Notes: generated by a model not told the origin, from the sequence alone. Positions 19,069 through 34,000 are shown, counted from the first letter of the stretch. The stretch is DNA of 37,312 nt from an uncultured Elusimicrobia bacterium (GCA_947168325.1 CAMVLN010000003.1:1-37312), one strand, 5' to 3'. Made by a program: numbers and translations.

Positions 19069-22000
19069 CTATGCTGCACTCAAAGTCGCTCTCATTCCTT
19101 TTAGTACATCCACTGTCATTTGTGACATCTTGTTTACTGGTTTTATATTATCTTCTAACAATACCTTTATATTTTCAAAATCACTTTCTGCTACACTACC
19201 AATAAATAACATATCTGTCTTGTTCCACTGCTGTGCAATCTCTTGTGATACCTTACCTTCCAAAACTTCTTTTACCATATCTGCCAGTGTTGTTGTTTTA
19301 ACTTTGCCTATTTCTACTTTTTGTATCGCTTCACTTATATCTTCTACACTATATCCGTTTACTAGTGCCCTTATTATCCTATACACTATTTGTTTCTTTA
19401 CCTCTATATTCATTGTTGCCATATCTACTGGTTCTTTATAAAATCTTCCTATATTCTTTTCTACATATGCTACTAAACTTCCTATCACATATTGCCTTAG
19501 TGCTACTACTTTATCTTCCCCTTCTATTCCTTTATCTTCCATTATTGCTCTTATCTTTAATTCAAACTCCGGTGTCAAAATCTTTTCTAGTTTCCCTATT
19601 TCATACTCTTCCTTAATTGTTTTTATGCTCATATTATTATCACTCAAAAGTCCTTTTAATGTGTTTACTACTTCTTCCGGTGATACTTCCCCTTTATAAC
19701 TTCCCTTTGAAAAGATTTCTTCATACCCTATTTCATATCCTTCACTAAAACTTATTGTCGCTATATCTTTCTTAAATAATTTTCCAAAACTATTTCCTAC
19801 TACTGCTTTCCCTACTGATATCATTGTCTTTGTAGCTTTTGCTCCTTTCCCAAATATCTTTTCTACTAGCTCTGTTACTTTCTTAAAATTATCTTCTTCA
19901 TCACTTTCTAAGTATAAGCTAATCCTCCCTTGTGTTGCTAACTCTTTTATCTGTTTAATCATTGCTTCGTTATCTTCTTTTATTTCTTTTGCTTCTACTA
20001 CAAATATTACTTTGTTTTTAAATTCACTATCTATTCTAGCTATGTTTCCTATATTGCTTTTCCCTATCTTATACGATATTTCTTTGCCACTTTCCTTTAT
20101 TAATTCTATTACTTTATAATCTATACCTTCTTCTAATAACCTAAAACCATTCACTTTTTTATTCCCTATATATCTTTTTATCTCTTCTTTTGTAGTATCT
20201 TTACTTATACCTATTACCGGATGTAATCCTGCTTCGCTTATCTCGTTTATCTGCCATTTTGTAAACTTATTTATATCGCCTTTTTTCAATACCACTTTGC
20301 TTACTCCGGCTCTTCTTAACAATTTACATTCTCTCTTTATATCTTTCTCTCTCATCCTTTCAAAAACAGCTAACTCGGCATCTTTTAACCCTACATTCGT
20401 ATTTGCTGTTACTACTTCTGCTAGCATATCTTCTATCTCTTCGTCTGTATATTTTAATGCTTTCAACTCTTCTTTATTCTTCCTTCTTATCTTTTTAAAT
20501 TCAAATTTATTTGCATCATATTCCCCACCTGAAATTTCTTTCAGATTCTCTCTTATTACTTCATCTATTTGCAACCTATCCATCAACAAACTTGTTAATA
20601 CCTTTAATATTTTCTCTTCTGTTTTTTCTTTCCATTCTTTCCTAACTATTTCTTCATATGTTTTTTTAGATGTACCTATGAACCTAAATGCTATCTCTTT
20701 TTTCTCAACATCGTACCATGCACTTGCTTTTATTTGAACCATTTTCCCTTTGCTATCTCTTATTGTATTCCCCTGTGCATCTTTTAATATCATAACAGGT
20801 ATTGGACATATCTTTTTATATCTTTGTTGACTTGGATATTCTTCTTTACTATATAAAGTTGTTGGAATATTTTTTTCGTATTTAGTATTTCGTACTTCTG
20901 CCCCTTTGATTTTATCCATTTCTTTTTCGTCCATTACTGTTCCTATTTTGCTCAAATCGCTTGTACATAACATTATAATTCGTCCATTTTCAACAGCATT
21001 GTCTTTTAAATATTTTATAAAATCTTCGCTTGTATATTTTTTGTTTCCTTCATTTTGATCGTACACAATATACTCATATACTTCAGGCATTTTTAAAATG
21101 CTTTTCTTTGGGTTCTTGTTTTTAGTGTTGTTGTATTCTTTTTTTATATATGCATTTTCTGCATAACCATACGAATTGCTGCCTTTTTTTCGTTTTTCTA
21201 TTGTTACAAAATGTGACTGATTTCGGTTTGCTAATACATTTTTTGGTAAATATAATATTGCTGTGTCAGCTTCTTTCATTTTTGTAATCATTTTGTCAAT
21301 ATTATTAGAATCAATTTTGTATACATTTACTTCTGCTTTATTTTTCTTTCTGTTTTTGTTAATTATATCTCTTATTACTTTCATACTTGTAAACTTAATA
21401 TCACTATCGTCTATTGACAATTGTTCTTTTTTGTTAAACACTCCTTTAGCTATCAATTTATACAATATCAGTAATGCAACTTCTTCAATTGTCTTATTTT
21501 GTATTACTTTTTTTATTGCATATGTTGCACAATTAATTATATCTTTTATATCATGTTGCTCTATAATAAAAAATTTATATAATATTTTTATTATTGAGTC
21601 TTTATCGCCACCACTACTTTCTATTGCTTTTGCTAAATGCTGCTTTGCAGATGAATCATATGGGCTTAATTCGGCTAATATTTGATCATACTTACTAGCA
21701 GCAATATTTTGACTATTTACCATATTTTGTTTGTAAATCGTGCCATATTTATCATTATTTACTAAATTTATTAAATTTAAATTATTATTTCCGATTGCTG
21801 CTTCTACCTTTATAAGATAAACAATAACGAAAAAGTTGTTAGAAAGTGGTCGGTTATGTTTATCTTTGATTTCGTATGAATGGACATCACTTGTTTTGTT
21901 ATAGTGAAAAGCTGGGTATTCGGAGTCAGAGTAGGAGTATCCTGCTGTAACAAGAATGTTTTTAATATCTTCTTGATATTTTTGTAATATCTTTTCAATT

Positions 22001-25000
22001 TTTGTAATATCTGTATCACCAACTTTTTTATCGTTATATTGTGATAATTCGGCCTGCACTTTATTAAACCTTTTTTTTAGTAATATTTGAAGACCAGTTA
22101 TTTTTTGTCTGTCACCTTGTCCCACATGAAAATAATGTTGTTTAACTTCATAACCAAATTTAAATTTTTCTTTATCAGTTTTGGGGGTGGTATAAACAGT
22201 CTCCCTCAGGTACTCAAACTTTTTTGTTTTTATGGGTTTAGTAATAAGCTTATATTTTGGTTTTAAGAATTTAATGCTGCCAAAAGAGGATATTCCATTA
22301 AGTTCTTTAAAGTCTTGGGGAATTTGTTTATCAAACAAATATTTGGCATAAGTATCTAAATCGTCTATTCGTAAAAACAAATAAGTTTTATTTTCTTCGT
22401 TAATAATACCACCAAAATTACTAATATCTTGTTTTATTTGTCCTTTTGTGTTTGATATGTCTTTCATTTTAAGATTGTTGTAGTTAGCGTTAAGATAATC
22501 TACTACTTCACTAAAAAATTGTTCTCTTTTGTCTATATCAAATGCAAATTCCATACTCCAAGAACCATTTGTGTTCGTAAAAGTAATGTTGCCGTATGTT
22601 ACTATAATAGGTTGTGTTCCATTTTTTAAAGTTATAAATATCTTCATATCAATATTGTTTTTATAATTACTAACCGATTTGTTATAACTAATAACCCATG
22701 CTTGATAGTGTGATTCATATTGTTTTAAAAAATCTTTTTGAAAATAGGTATCAAAAATTTTTTCGTTAAAAGTGTTCCCCATTTCTTTTGCAAGGTGGTC
22801 TTTTAAGTTGTTCAAAACTAAATTAGAACCATTATCTTCATTACCATTAAAGCCATATATTGATGTGAAAAGTGAAACGTCTACTGGATTTTTTCTCAGA
22901 TATTCATTAGCAAGGTCTGTCATTTTACCATAATTATAGGTTAACTTAAAAATATCTTCTCCGGTAATCTCTTTTTCGAATACTACATTGTTGGATTCTT
23001 TTTTTATTTCAAATACTATTTGAGGAACTTGAACTTGTAAGTTTTTATTATTAGGATTAGTATTAATAATATTAGTAATATTAGTAATATTAGTAATATA
23101 GTCTTCTAATAGCTGGTTCAATGTAGCAACAACTCCAGGATTATCGCTCAATAACAGAAGATTTTTATTATTTCCGAATTTTTTGTCGTATTCTTTATAT
23201 TTTTCTTCATATTTTTTAACAATATCTTCTTTATAGTTTCTAAATTGTTTTTCTAATGTTTGTTTTATTGTTTGTTCTGTGTAGCTTGTTCGTTTAATTT
23301 CTCTAACAAAATTGTTACATAGTGTTTTCATTTCCATATTTAACTCTGCTATGTTAAAACTTTCATAATAATTATCATTATCCGTAATAACAACTTCTTC
23401 TATTTTAGTTTCACAACCAACTTTATAATTAACTTTTTTTTCAACTTCTTTTTCAACTTCTTTTTCTTTATTTATGAACTTGAATTGTATTTTGTCATTT
23501 TCTTTAAGATCTTTTAGATTTAGTTCTTTCAACTTTTTTAACAATGCACTTACTATTATTTGTTCTATATCTTTGCTATTTTTTAATACAGATGAAAAAA
23601 CAAATTCTTGTAATATAACATTATAAGCTTCAGTGCTATCTTTTTCTTCTATTTTTTTCATTAACTTTTTGATTTCTTTTACTGTCTTTATGTTTCCTTT
23701 TGCAAAAGCTTTATTAACTTTGTCAAAAATACCATCGTCTATATGTTCTTCAAGTTGAATGTTTCTTATATAAGTTTGGCCATTGCTATATTGTAATTTC
23801 TGCGGCAACGGCATTTCTCCATTTGTAAATATTAAATAAAATCTAAACATTTTAATTTTATTCCAACTGTTTTCATTAAGTTTTTTGGATTTTACAGCTT
23901 TTTGAAAAGCAGAATTTTCTTGAAAATGTTTTTTATATTTGCCTTCACTAAGTATTAAATTGTTTTTATAATTTTTCAAAAGTTCTTGTTTTAAAATTTC
24001 AAATGATGAATCACTGAGTTGTTCTCGTGTCACACCATGCATATTATTATAAATGAATTCTTTAAAATCGTCCCCAAAAATAACCTCTTCTAAATATTTT
24101 CCAACATTGTTTCCACTATATTTTTTCTTATACTTGTTGTATACTTTTCCTTCTTTGTTTTTATGTATTGTTATAAAATGACCACTATCGTCTTTGTCTT
24201 TGTTCCAATTTTTGTCTTTTTCCCAACGATATTCCTGAAAATAACCATCTGTGAATAAGTTTCCGGTTCCGAAGCTTCCTTGCAACCAAAGATTAACAAG
24301 GGCTATCACTTTATCATCATAATTGTAGGTCAATTTAATTTCATCTATCCAACGCAAAGATATCTCTTCTGTTTGAGGTTGAGGTTGTGGTTCAGGTTTT
24401 GGTTTTTCTATAATAGGTTGTTGAGGATTTTTAAACAATAGTTTAATTCCTTTCAAATATTTTTTCCGGTGTTTGATTTTTTCTTCTATAGATAAGTCTT
24501 TAGTATCCATATACAATAAACCAAAACCTGCACAATATTCTTCTATTTCTTCACCTTTGTTGAAAGGATTTAGAATGTTTTCAATGTTTTTGTCAAATTC
24601 TTGTTTAAATGAAGCAACTTCTTTTTTATCATATTGTCTTTCTAAGTCGGAGAAAATTTTTTCTTTTTTGCTGCTGTTTTTTGCTAACATAAATTGATCT
24701 TGTTTCGAATCATATTCTATGTCAAAATAATTGGATTCTTTGTCATTCCAATCATTCCAATAGTTAACCAAGTTTTCATCAAAGACTTTTGTAAGTTTTT
24801 TTGTTTTTGTAGAGATAATACCTTTACCTATACAAGATATCTTATAAATGTCAATAGTTTTGTTTGCATTGTTCAACGACGAACTGTTCAAAGAATTGTT
24901 CAAACTGTTAGTAATTTCTGTAAAATTATTCTTTATTTTTTGTTTAATATCTTCAAGAGCTTTACTTTCGACAAAGTTGTTCCAACACTCTTTTATCCAG

Positions 25001-28000
25001 GCTTCTTTTGTCATCATATTTCCGGTCAACAAACCCGTAACCCAATAGTTAGCGAATTCTATTGGTATGTTTTTTTTCGATAATCTTCGTTCCAACTCTT
25101 GTTTTAGTTCTTTTTCAATATATTGTTCAAAATTTTGTTCAAAGTTGTTCAATAGTTCTGTTATCTTTTCTTTGTCTGATTTGTTTTTTTCCAACTCTTT
25201 AAGTAAATCTTTATATTTTTCTTCTATTATACTATTAAGTTCTTCAATGAAATACTTACTATGATATCCATTAATCTGTATTGTTTCATCAACAAGTTTA
25301 AACTCAAATTGTTGTTTTGGTATTTCTTGTTTCTCTGGTTCTGGTTCTTGCTGTTTTTCCTGTTTCTTCGGTTCACCATTTTTGATGTTTATTCTTATCT
25401 TTATATTTTCAAATTTTACATGTGTTAAGTTGCTTTTTTGTAATTTTGTGTTTATGGCAACTTCTTTTGTTTTAAATTGGTCTCGTGCTCCTTTTTCATA
25501 AAAATTTTTCAATGGTTCTGTAACTGAATATTTACTATAAAAACCGTCTATTTTTTGGTTTGTTAACTCTTTTTCAACTGATTTATAAAAATCTGATAAT
25601 TTACTTGCTTCAACTGATTTTGAAAAAAATAGTTTTTTAATTTGCTCAAATGCTTTGCCTTTAACATGTCTTTCAAGTTGAAGGTCCATGTCCACTGTAA
25701 TAACAGGTTTTATAACAAATTTTATTTTAGGTAAAGACAAGTGTTTAATAGTATTACCTTTTTCACTTCCTTCACTTTTTGTTATTGTATATTGATAATA
25801 TTGAAAATTTTTAAACACTTTTAGTTCTTTTTCAACATTTGTGACGATTTCTTGTTTTATTTCTTTGCTTATTTGTAAATTTGAACACATATCTATCATT
25901 TCTTTTTCATATTTTTTGATACTGTTTTTTTCTAATAACGTAAAATCATCCAAATTATAACTTTCCAATTTTTGTTGTTTTGTGAAATCACTGTAATATT
26001 GTTCTATTTTTGAATTAACATTTTCAATAACATTTGTAATATTATTAATATATTGTTCTGTAAAGTTTTCTTCTAAAGATATAGGAAGGGAAACTGTTTT
26101 TACTTTTTGTCCAAATTCTAGTTTGAAGTTTGGTTTTTTTTCTTGTACTTCTGGTACTTTTAATTCTTCTGGTCCTTCTTGTCCATTTTCAAAAGATATC
26201 TTCACAACAACATTATTTTCATCAACAGACGAATCGTTTCCGGCGCGTAACGAATCATATTTGTTTTTTACATCTTTTTCTAAAAAATCAATAAAATCTT
26301 TAAGGTCTACTTTATCTACTTTTTTTATTATCAATTGTTCAATAGACTCTTCGTTGCTTATGTTGCTTTCGCTTTCTTCGCTTTCTTCGCTTTCTCCGCT
26401 TTTTTCGCTTTCTCCGCTTTTTTCGCTTTCTCCGCTTTTTTCTTTTTTGGATTTTTGTAGTTGGTTTAGTTGGTCTATTAGTTGGTCTCTTAGTTGTTCT
26501 ATTTGAATATATAATATATCTGTGTTTTTAAACTTTTTATTTAATTCTGATATAAATTTGTCACCATATTTTTGTTTAAAAGGATACTTCAAACTAATTT
26601 CTTTATTTTCTCCATTTTCAACTTGGAGATAACATAGTTCTTCTTTGTTTACTTCGTATTCTTTCATCGATTTTAAAGCTTTTTCTAAATCTTTTTCAAG
26701 GAGGTCTTCGTTGTATTTTTCGCCTTTTAAATATTTTTTTAGTTTTTCGAAGAGGTTTTTTTCTTCTTCTTCTTGTCCTTTTAATAACAACTCCATTTTA
26801 TTTTCTTCAAAATATTTATTAACATTGTCTATAAGTTTGTCCGGATATTTATGGTTAAGTTTTGTTGGAAAAGGTTTTAAAATCATAGAACTTAAATCAT
26901 CTATTATTCTTTTCAAATATTCCAATCTTATTCTTGCTAGAAATCTTTGTTCGGTTTGGTTAACACCAGCATAAATATTGTCTTTATTATTTTTAGCCAT
27001 CATGTCTTGATTAATCTGAGTAAGAACTTGTGTATGTGCTCTTTTTATAAGGTTAAATAACTCCATTAATTTAGCTTCGTTAAATATTTTCATTAAATCT
27101 ACTATTGTATAGTCTTTTTGCAAAAAATGTTCAAAAAGGGTTAACAATATATATGTATAATTTGCACCTTTCTCTTTATCGAGAGGGTAATGAGAGTCAA
27201 GTAGAGCTTTACTAAAGTTTTTGTTATTTAGAGACAGAATGTTATTTATAAAGTAATCTTGTATCTTGCTTATTATATTACCTTCTTTCTCTTTATCTTT
27301 TTTGTTAAATTCTTGTTCAATAAAATTTTCTAAAAATTTAAAATCACCGTTATATTTTTTCAAATCTTGTGCACGAAAAGATTGTTTTAATAATGCTTTT
27401 CTATCTTTTATAAACAGTGCTATGTCTTTTTTGTCAATGTTCAGATTTGTTAATTCGTCTTCTAATTTTTTCAACTCTTCTTCTATCTTTATTTTCATAG
27501 TAAGAAACAGAATAAGTCTGTTTCTTCTTCTATGTAGCTTCTCTTTATCGGTTTCATTAGTTTTGTCTATTTCGTCTAACATGTAAATAACAAGATCTTG
27601 TTCACCTATTAAACCTTCGTCATACATCTCATATTTGTTTTTTCTTTTGTTTTTAAACATTTGTGAATATTGACTATAAGCAGACTTCATAGCATCAACG
27701 GTATAAGATTGAGTTCCTATAGTTGTGTCAAGTTTTTTATTTTTAAATTGGCTGGTAAGAAGTTCATTATAGCTGGCCGTTGTGATTTTTTGTTCTTGTT
27801 TTATTTTTTCTATTCTATATTCAATAGCTTTTTTTATTTTATCTTTATCTTTATCTTTATTAACTACATTAATCTTTTTAAAAAAACTATTAATATCTTT
27901 TATATCGTTTTCTTTTTCATTAAAAAATTTATCAATTTTAAGTATATTCTCATATTCTTTATATTTAGTTTCATCTTGTTCATTTTCTTGTTTATTTTTT

Positions 28001-31000
28001 TGTTCATCTTTTTTATCTTTTTCAGTTTTATCTTTTTTATCTTGTTCATCTTTTTTAATTTTGTCATAAGCTTCTCTTGTACGTTGCACCAATATTGCAT
28101 TTGCTTTATTCTTGTATTGTTTATTATTACTTTTTGCTATTACTGTAGTCATTACTTCAATCATTTTCATCGTATTGTTCGTATCTAGTGATTCTAGTAA
28201 TGAAGATTGGCTTAAATCAGTAGGACCACTACCTAGTAATCCTTTCATGTCGTCTTCTGATAATCTTTCAATATTATTATTATATTTACCCTTATTTTCT
28301 TTAATCAATACTTCTATAGGAAAACCACCACCTTTTTCATTTTCTTCTACTGAAGCTTTTTCACTTTCTTCTACTGAATCTTTTTCACTTTCTTTTACTG
28401 AATCTTTTTCATTTTCTTCTACTGAATCTTTTTCTTTTTCTTCTACTGAAGCTTTTTCACTTTCTTCTATTAAATTTTGTTCATTGTCTCCCATTAAATA
28501 TCCTACTAACTCTGTTTCTGTTTTCTTTAATTCTCCTTGTGAATCAACAACAACATATTTGTCTTCGTCGTCGTCGTTTTCTTTTTCTAATTTTTTTATT
28601 GTTACAAAATGCCCTCTGTTCAATCTCACAATTATTTCATCTTTTTCTATTAAATTAATAAGAGTTTTAAAGTTTTTTATGCGATAGCCATGGTATATTT
28701 TGTTTGAATTGTTGTCCTTCAAATTTTTGTTCAAATATTCTTTAATTGCGAACATACTAGAAAGCAAGTTTTTGTTTAATAAAAATTTATCTTGATTTGC
28801 TTTTTTACTAAATACCCCTGTAGCTATATCTTTCAAAAACATTGTTAAAGATATTTGATAAAGCTCTTTACTTCCTTTAACAACATTATTCACTACTTTA
28901 GTTGCACAATTAATTACATCATTGCCATTATTAATAATTTCATCAATATATATATTCAAAAAGGCTATTGTTTTTATTTTTTGTTTTCTTACTTCTTCTT
29001 CTATATCTTTTTTATTTTTAAAGGCTTCGTCGCTTGTTATTTTCGTTCTTAAATATTTTTCTAATTCTCTTAATGCTTCATCTACATCGTTTTCTATTTG
29101 TTTATTGGTTTTGCTATTTTGTTTGTTACTATTTTGTTTGTTACTATTTTGTTTGTTAAAAAATTTTACTATTTTTTCTTTTAAATCTTTATCGTTACCC
29201 AAACATTCCAAAAAATCTTTTAAAATCAAATCACTATTTTGTTCTATTAAAACTTTAAGTTCTTGAAATCGTTCATCTGTCATTACTTGTAGCCATTCAT
29301 AGATACTGGTTTTGCTTTCAATAGTACTGTCTTTGTTTTCAAGCCAATCTAAAAACCAATCCCAAAATAATTTTCCTGGTCGTATTTCAGTTTTAAGAAT
29401 ATAAGCAAAAAGTATATCAAATATAAACAGTAACAACATTATTGGAGAAGCAAGAAATAATAGTAACACTTTACCATAAAAAACACCAACATCTGAACCA
29501 CTAATTTTACCTCCTTTATTTGATGCCCTAAAAACATTCATTCCTGTCATATTTGCTAAAGCAGTTGCCATAATAAATATATTCGAAACAAAAAAGCCAA
29601 CTACAGCAAGTACAATTTCAGTTGTTGACCATGATGATGCTAACTTCCATAAAATAATCACAAATATAACAACAGCAGTAGCTACACCTAGGAAAATCCG
29701 GAAACCAAACTTAATCGTTTTTTTATAATCCTCATTCATTTCATCAACAGATTTAGTTGTACGCTCCAACCCTTTTGTAGTAGGTGTAAAATTAAATTTT
29801 TGTTGTAAACCTTGGTCAAAACCCTGATATATGGTTCCAGACATACTAGAAAAATAAGGTAAAAATTTAAATATATTAACAAAGAATGTGAAAAAGCCAC
29901 TAACCCCATCAGACAAGGAAGAATTATAAGGTAATGAACTAAAAGAACTACTTTGCATTAACATAATCATAAGAATAACAACAAATAAAATTGGTATAAA
30001 TGCAAATGTATAAGATGTAAATAAAGTAAGAATTGGAAAAAATAACAATATAAACCTTGCAAAAGGAATATTCAAATAATGTTGCCACATCATTGAATTA
30101 ATAACTTTTACATCATAACCAAGTGAACTATCTGCAAAATTAGCATCCCTTGCTGTTCCCTCTATATAATATAACAAAACATTCCACAAATACCGTTGCT
30201 CTGTTGGTGCTGAATATGAGGCCGGTCTTTGCCATAACAGTGTTCTGTATGTTGTAGTAACAGATTTTCTATCTATTTTATCAGAGTCTTTTTTTGCTCC
30301 TTTATACCTTCTTACTAAATTAGATAAGCTTCTGTACATAATAAAGGAATAAGAATCTTCACCTGTATGAACTATTCCCATTACAAGATAATAGTACCCT
30401 GTCCCTTTTCCATAGAAAGTTAAAAAAATAGAAAAACCTCTTTGTGTAACATTTATCCAAGCCTCTTGGGATGAACCGTAAGCATAAGCTGAATAATTTC
30501 CAGGCTCCGCACCAGGAACAAGCATTGGCGGATTTAAAACCGCAACACCGTTTTCTATGAGAGCTATCACAAAATGAGATGCCATAGTTCCATCAAAAAT
30601 CTCCTGACCATACAATAAACTATTTAATGCATCGTGCAAAAACATAACACAACCTACAAATTCTGCCATATTATATACAAGGTTAACATTCTTACCAGAT
30701 GGCGTCCATACTTGATCTCGTTTTAGCTTCCATGGAAAATAAATGCCTATTCTTATTAGATCGTTTGTTTGTTTCATCATCCTAATAAAACCAAATTTCC
30801 CTTCCCAATATAAAGGGTCTATGTGATTTGTTTGAACAAAGTATATAAATTCAGTTGCATGTTCTTCTCTAAAATCACATATTTCTTTTGCATATTGAGC
30901 TAAAGTTTTTCCTTGACAGTCTTGTATTTTGGCAAGGAATTCTTTGGCGAATTTTTTACTTCGATTATCACCGTTTTGACAAGCAGCCTGTAAATCCTTT

Positions 31001-34000
31001 ATAATTCCTTTTTTTGTTACTTCATCTGCTAATTCAACTATTCTCCCATTTGTACCAAGTTTAATATGGTCTGGCATTATTCCTTCAAATAATATAAACG
31101 AATGTTTTTCTTTTACTCTGTTATTTATGCTTTCGTATTTTTTTAAGAAATTTAGAACATGTTTAATTGCATCTTTATTTACAATATATTTGTTGTTTTC
31201 ATCTGTTTCAACAAATAAACCAGAAGAAAACAACTTATCAATAAATAAAACATCTTCTTTGCTTATTTTGCCTGATTCTCTTTGTTTTATTATTGCATTT
31301 ACTTTGCTTTGTATTTGATTAATGACATTATCAGCCTGAGCATTACCATAATCATTTACACCACAGTCTTCTAAAATATCTTTGTACTCTTCATATGCAA
31401 TTTTAACTGCCTCATAATGTTTGCCTACAAAATCTAATGCATCCAAATATTCATATTCACAATATGTTTTAGCATAAGAAACATGATATTGAAATATCTC
31501 CACTGCCATACCACGGACAACTTGGCTATCATTAGATCTTATTTCATTAATTAATTTGTTTATCTCGCTGATAACATATTTATAAAATAGTTTATTTCCA
31601 ACTTCAGTTTCCAATACAGGGAATTTATATGTATCCAAACTTTCTGTGTTTAATAAAGTATTTACAGACTCTTCCATTTTTTCAAAATCTTTTTTTATTG
31701 CTTCATAAGTTTTTTTACCATAATACAATGGTAAAATTTTATTTTTAACTCTTTCTATATTTTCTTTAGCATCTTTTAAAACATTTTCCCAAGCAGTTTT
31801 TCTTTCTCTAGCTATACGCCCCATAACAGTTGTACCTAAATCACTAGAAGACTTTTTAGAAGATAACTCAGACCCTGTTTCAAATGTTTCCCCTGCACCT
31901 GCCATAATATTAGTAACTGTTCTTGGGTTCCCATCCCAACCAAAACCCTGTGGTTTTTTAGCCGCAAAAGTCTCTATTGTTTTTATAATATATTTCCTTG
32001 CAACATAATTTTCTACCCACGGGATTTCTCCTTCACCTGTTTTGATATATATAAGAAAACCTTCTCGTTCTTCTTCAGTCATATCTTTGCAATTTTTAAT
32101 AAATCTTATCATTTCATCTTTCCAACTTCTACCATCAGGAAGGAAACTACCATTTTTTTCAACTTCATCAAATTCGTCAAATCTCGCCTTAATGGCTTTA
32201 GGCCAACCTTTCTTATCATACGATGTTTTAAAAAACCATATTCCCAGTGCTTTTAAACCAAGTATCAAACCAATTGTTGCTCCTAAAAATATCAAAAATA
32301 GAATCACTCCTTTCCAAAATGCAGCTATATTTATATTTAAAATATTATGCATTGAAGTAAAAGGAAAAGATATTGTAGCAAGTATAGCCAACAAAATAAC
32401 CGTAAATTGTACCATATCAAAAACAGCTTTCCTTGTAGCCATTCCTGATGGAGCATCTGCTATTATTCTATGTTGTGCAAGAAATGCACCACCAATGTTC
32501 CAAATAGCTTGAAAAGAAATAGGAGCACTCACAATTAATATAAGAACCGTGACAAAAAGCTTTATAAAATCTAGCCAAAGCCATTTTGAAAAAATTAATG
32601 ATTGTAAAAAAGAACCTCCAATAACTCCACCAAAAAAAATTGAGAAAATAACAACTATTATACACATATACACTTTTGAGAAAGTTTTTGAACTTTTTCC
32701 TGCCACATATTTAGGAAGAAGCCATGCTAATACAAAAAATGTCATCATAATATATAAGAATAACGTTTTTGAAGCGGTGCTCAGTGTATACAAAAAACCA
32801 AAATTACCAAAAGCTAAAAAACCACAAAAACCAGAAAGGAGCAATAGTAGAACACGGAGAGTCCAAAGTATAACCTTTTGCCCTCCTGTTCTAATATTAA
32901 AGTAGGTAGAACCGCCAAAAAGAACTTTTAATGTCTTACTTGTTACTAAATTCCAAGTTATACGAAGTTTGCTAAACCAACCTTGTGCTTGTACATACTC
33001 ACCCTTAACTCTGTCGGTATTAAAATTTGACTGGGTACCAAGATAGTTTCTAAGGCTATCACGATATCTATATTCAAAAGCTTTTAGCTTTTGAACATAT
33101 TCTTCGTTTTGTTTTTTCAGAACAGAATCTTTTTCTCCTTTTTCTCCTTTTTCTCCTTTATTATAATCATAAATATTAGTTCCCACATTTCTGCCAACAG
33201 CTTTACTGTATAAATCATAATAGTTTCTTAAATATTGTTTAAAAATGTCTTTATCTTCTGGACTAAGAGTTTTCTTATCACTGTCACTTCTTCCGTATTT
33301 ACGAGTCCACCACTTAATTTTTGCTTTATCTACTTTGCTATTAAGTTTACTAAAACCTTTATATTTAAGTATACATAATTTCATAGCTGCACTTTCTCTG
33401 TCTGTAACACCACCATCCAGTTTTTTATATATACTATAATAGTCTGGAAAGTCTTTGTTCATATTTGAAATTTGTTTTTTATAATAAGATCCATAAACCT
33501 TATTATTTTCATCAATGATAAAATTTTCTTCTAAAAGTTTACTAAACTTTTCTTTTAAATCACCAAAAATTGTTTCAAACTCTTTTGCTTTTTCTACAAG
33601 TTCTCTAAATTTTTTGTTTACAAAAACATCATTGTTATTCTTCTTAAAGTAATCTTTTTTATCACTACTAAATTCATACTCTCTAATCAAAATAAGTGCA
33701 ATTTCATAAACTTCATAATCATTTTCTAATTCTTTTATGTCTTTAACATACTTAAAATTTTGTTCATTAGTTTTTCCTCTAAGGTAGTTAACTATTTTTA
33801 TCCAAGTGTCGCTATTGCTTCCTTTGAAATTCTTTACTTGTTCAATAATTTTTTCTTTTTCTTGTTGTATGTTTGTTTTGTCATCAGTTAAAATATATCC
33901 TTCAATGGCATCCTGCAACATAAACCTATTAGTATCTGCTCTTAAAGCAGCACTTATATCCATAGCAAACTTTAAATTATTTTTGGCATTTTTTATGCTT

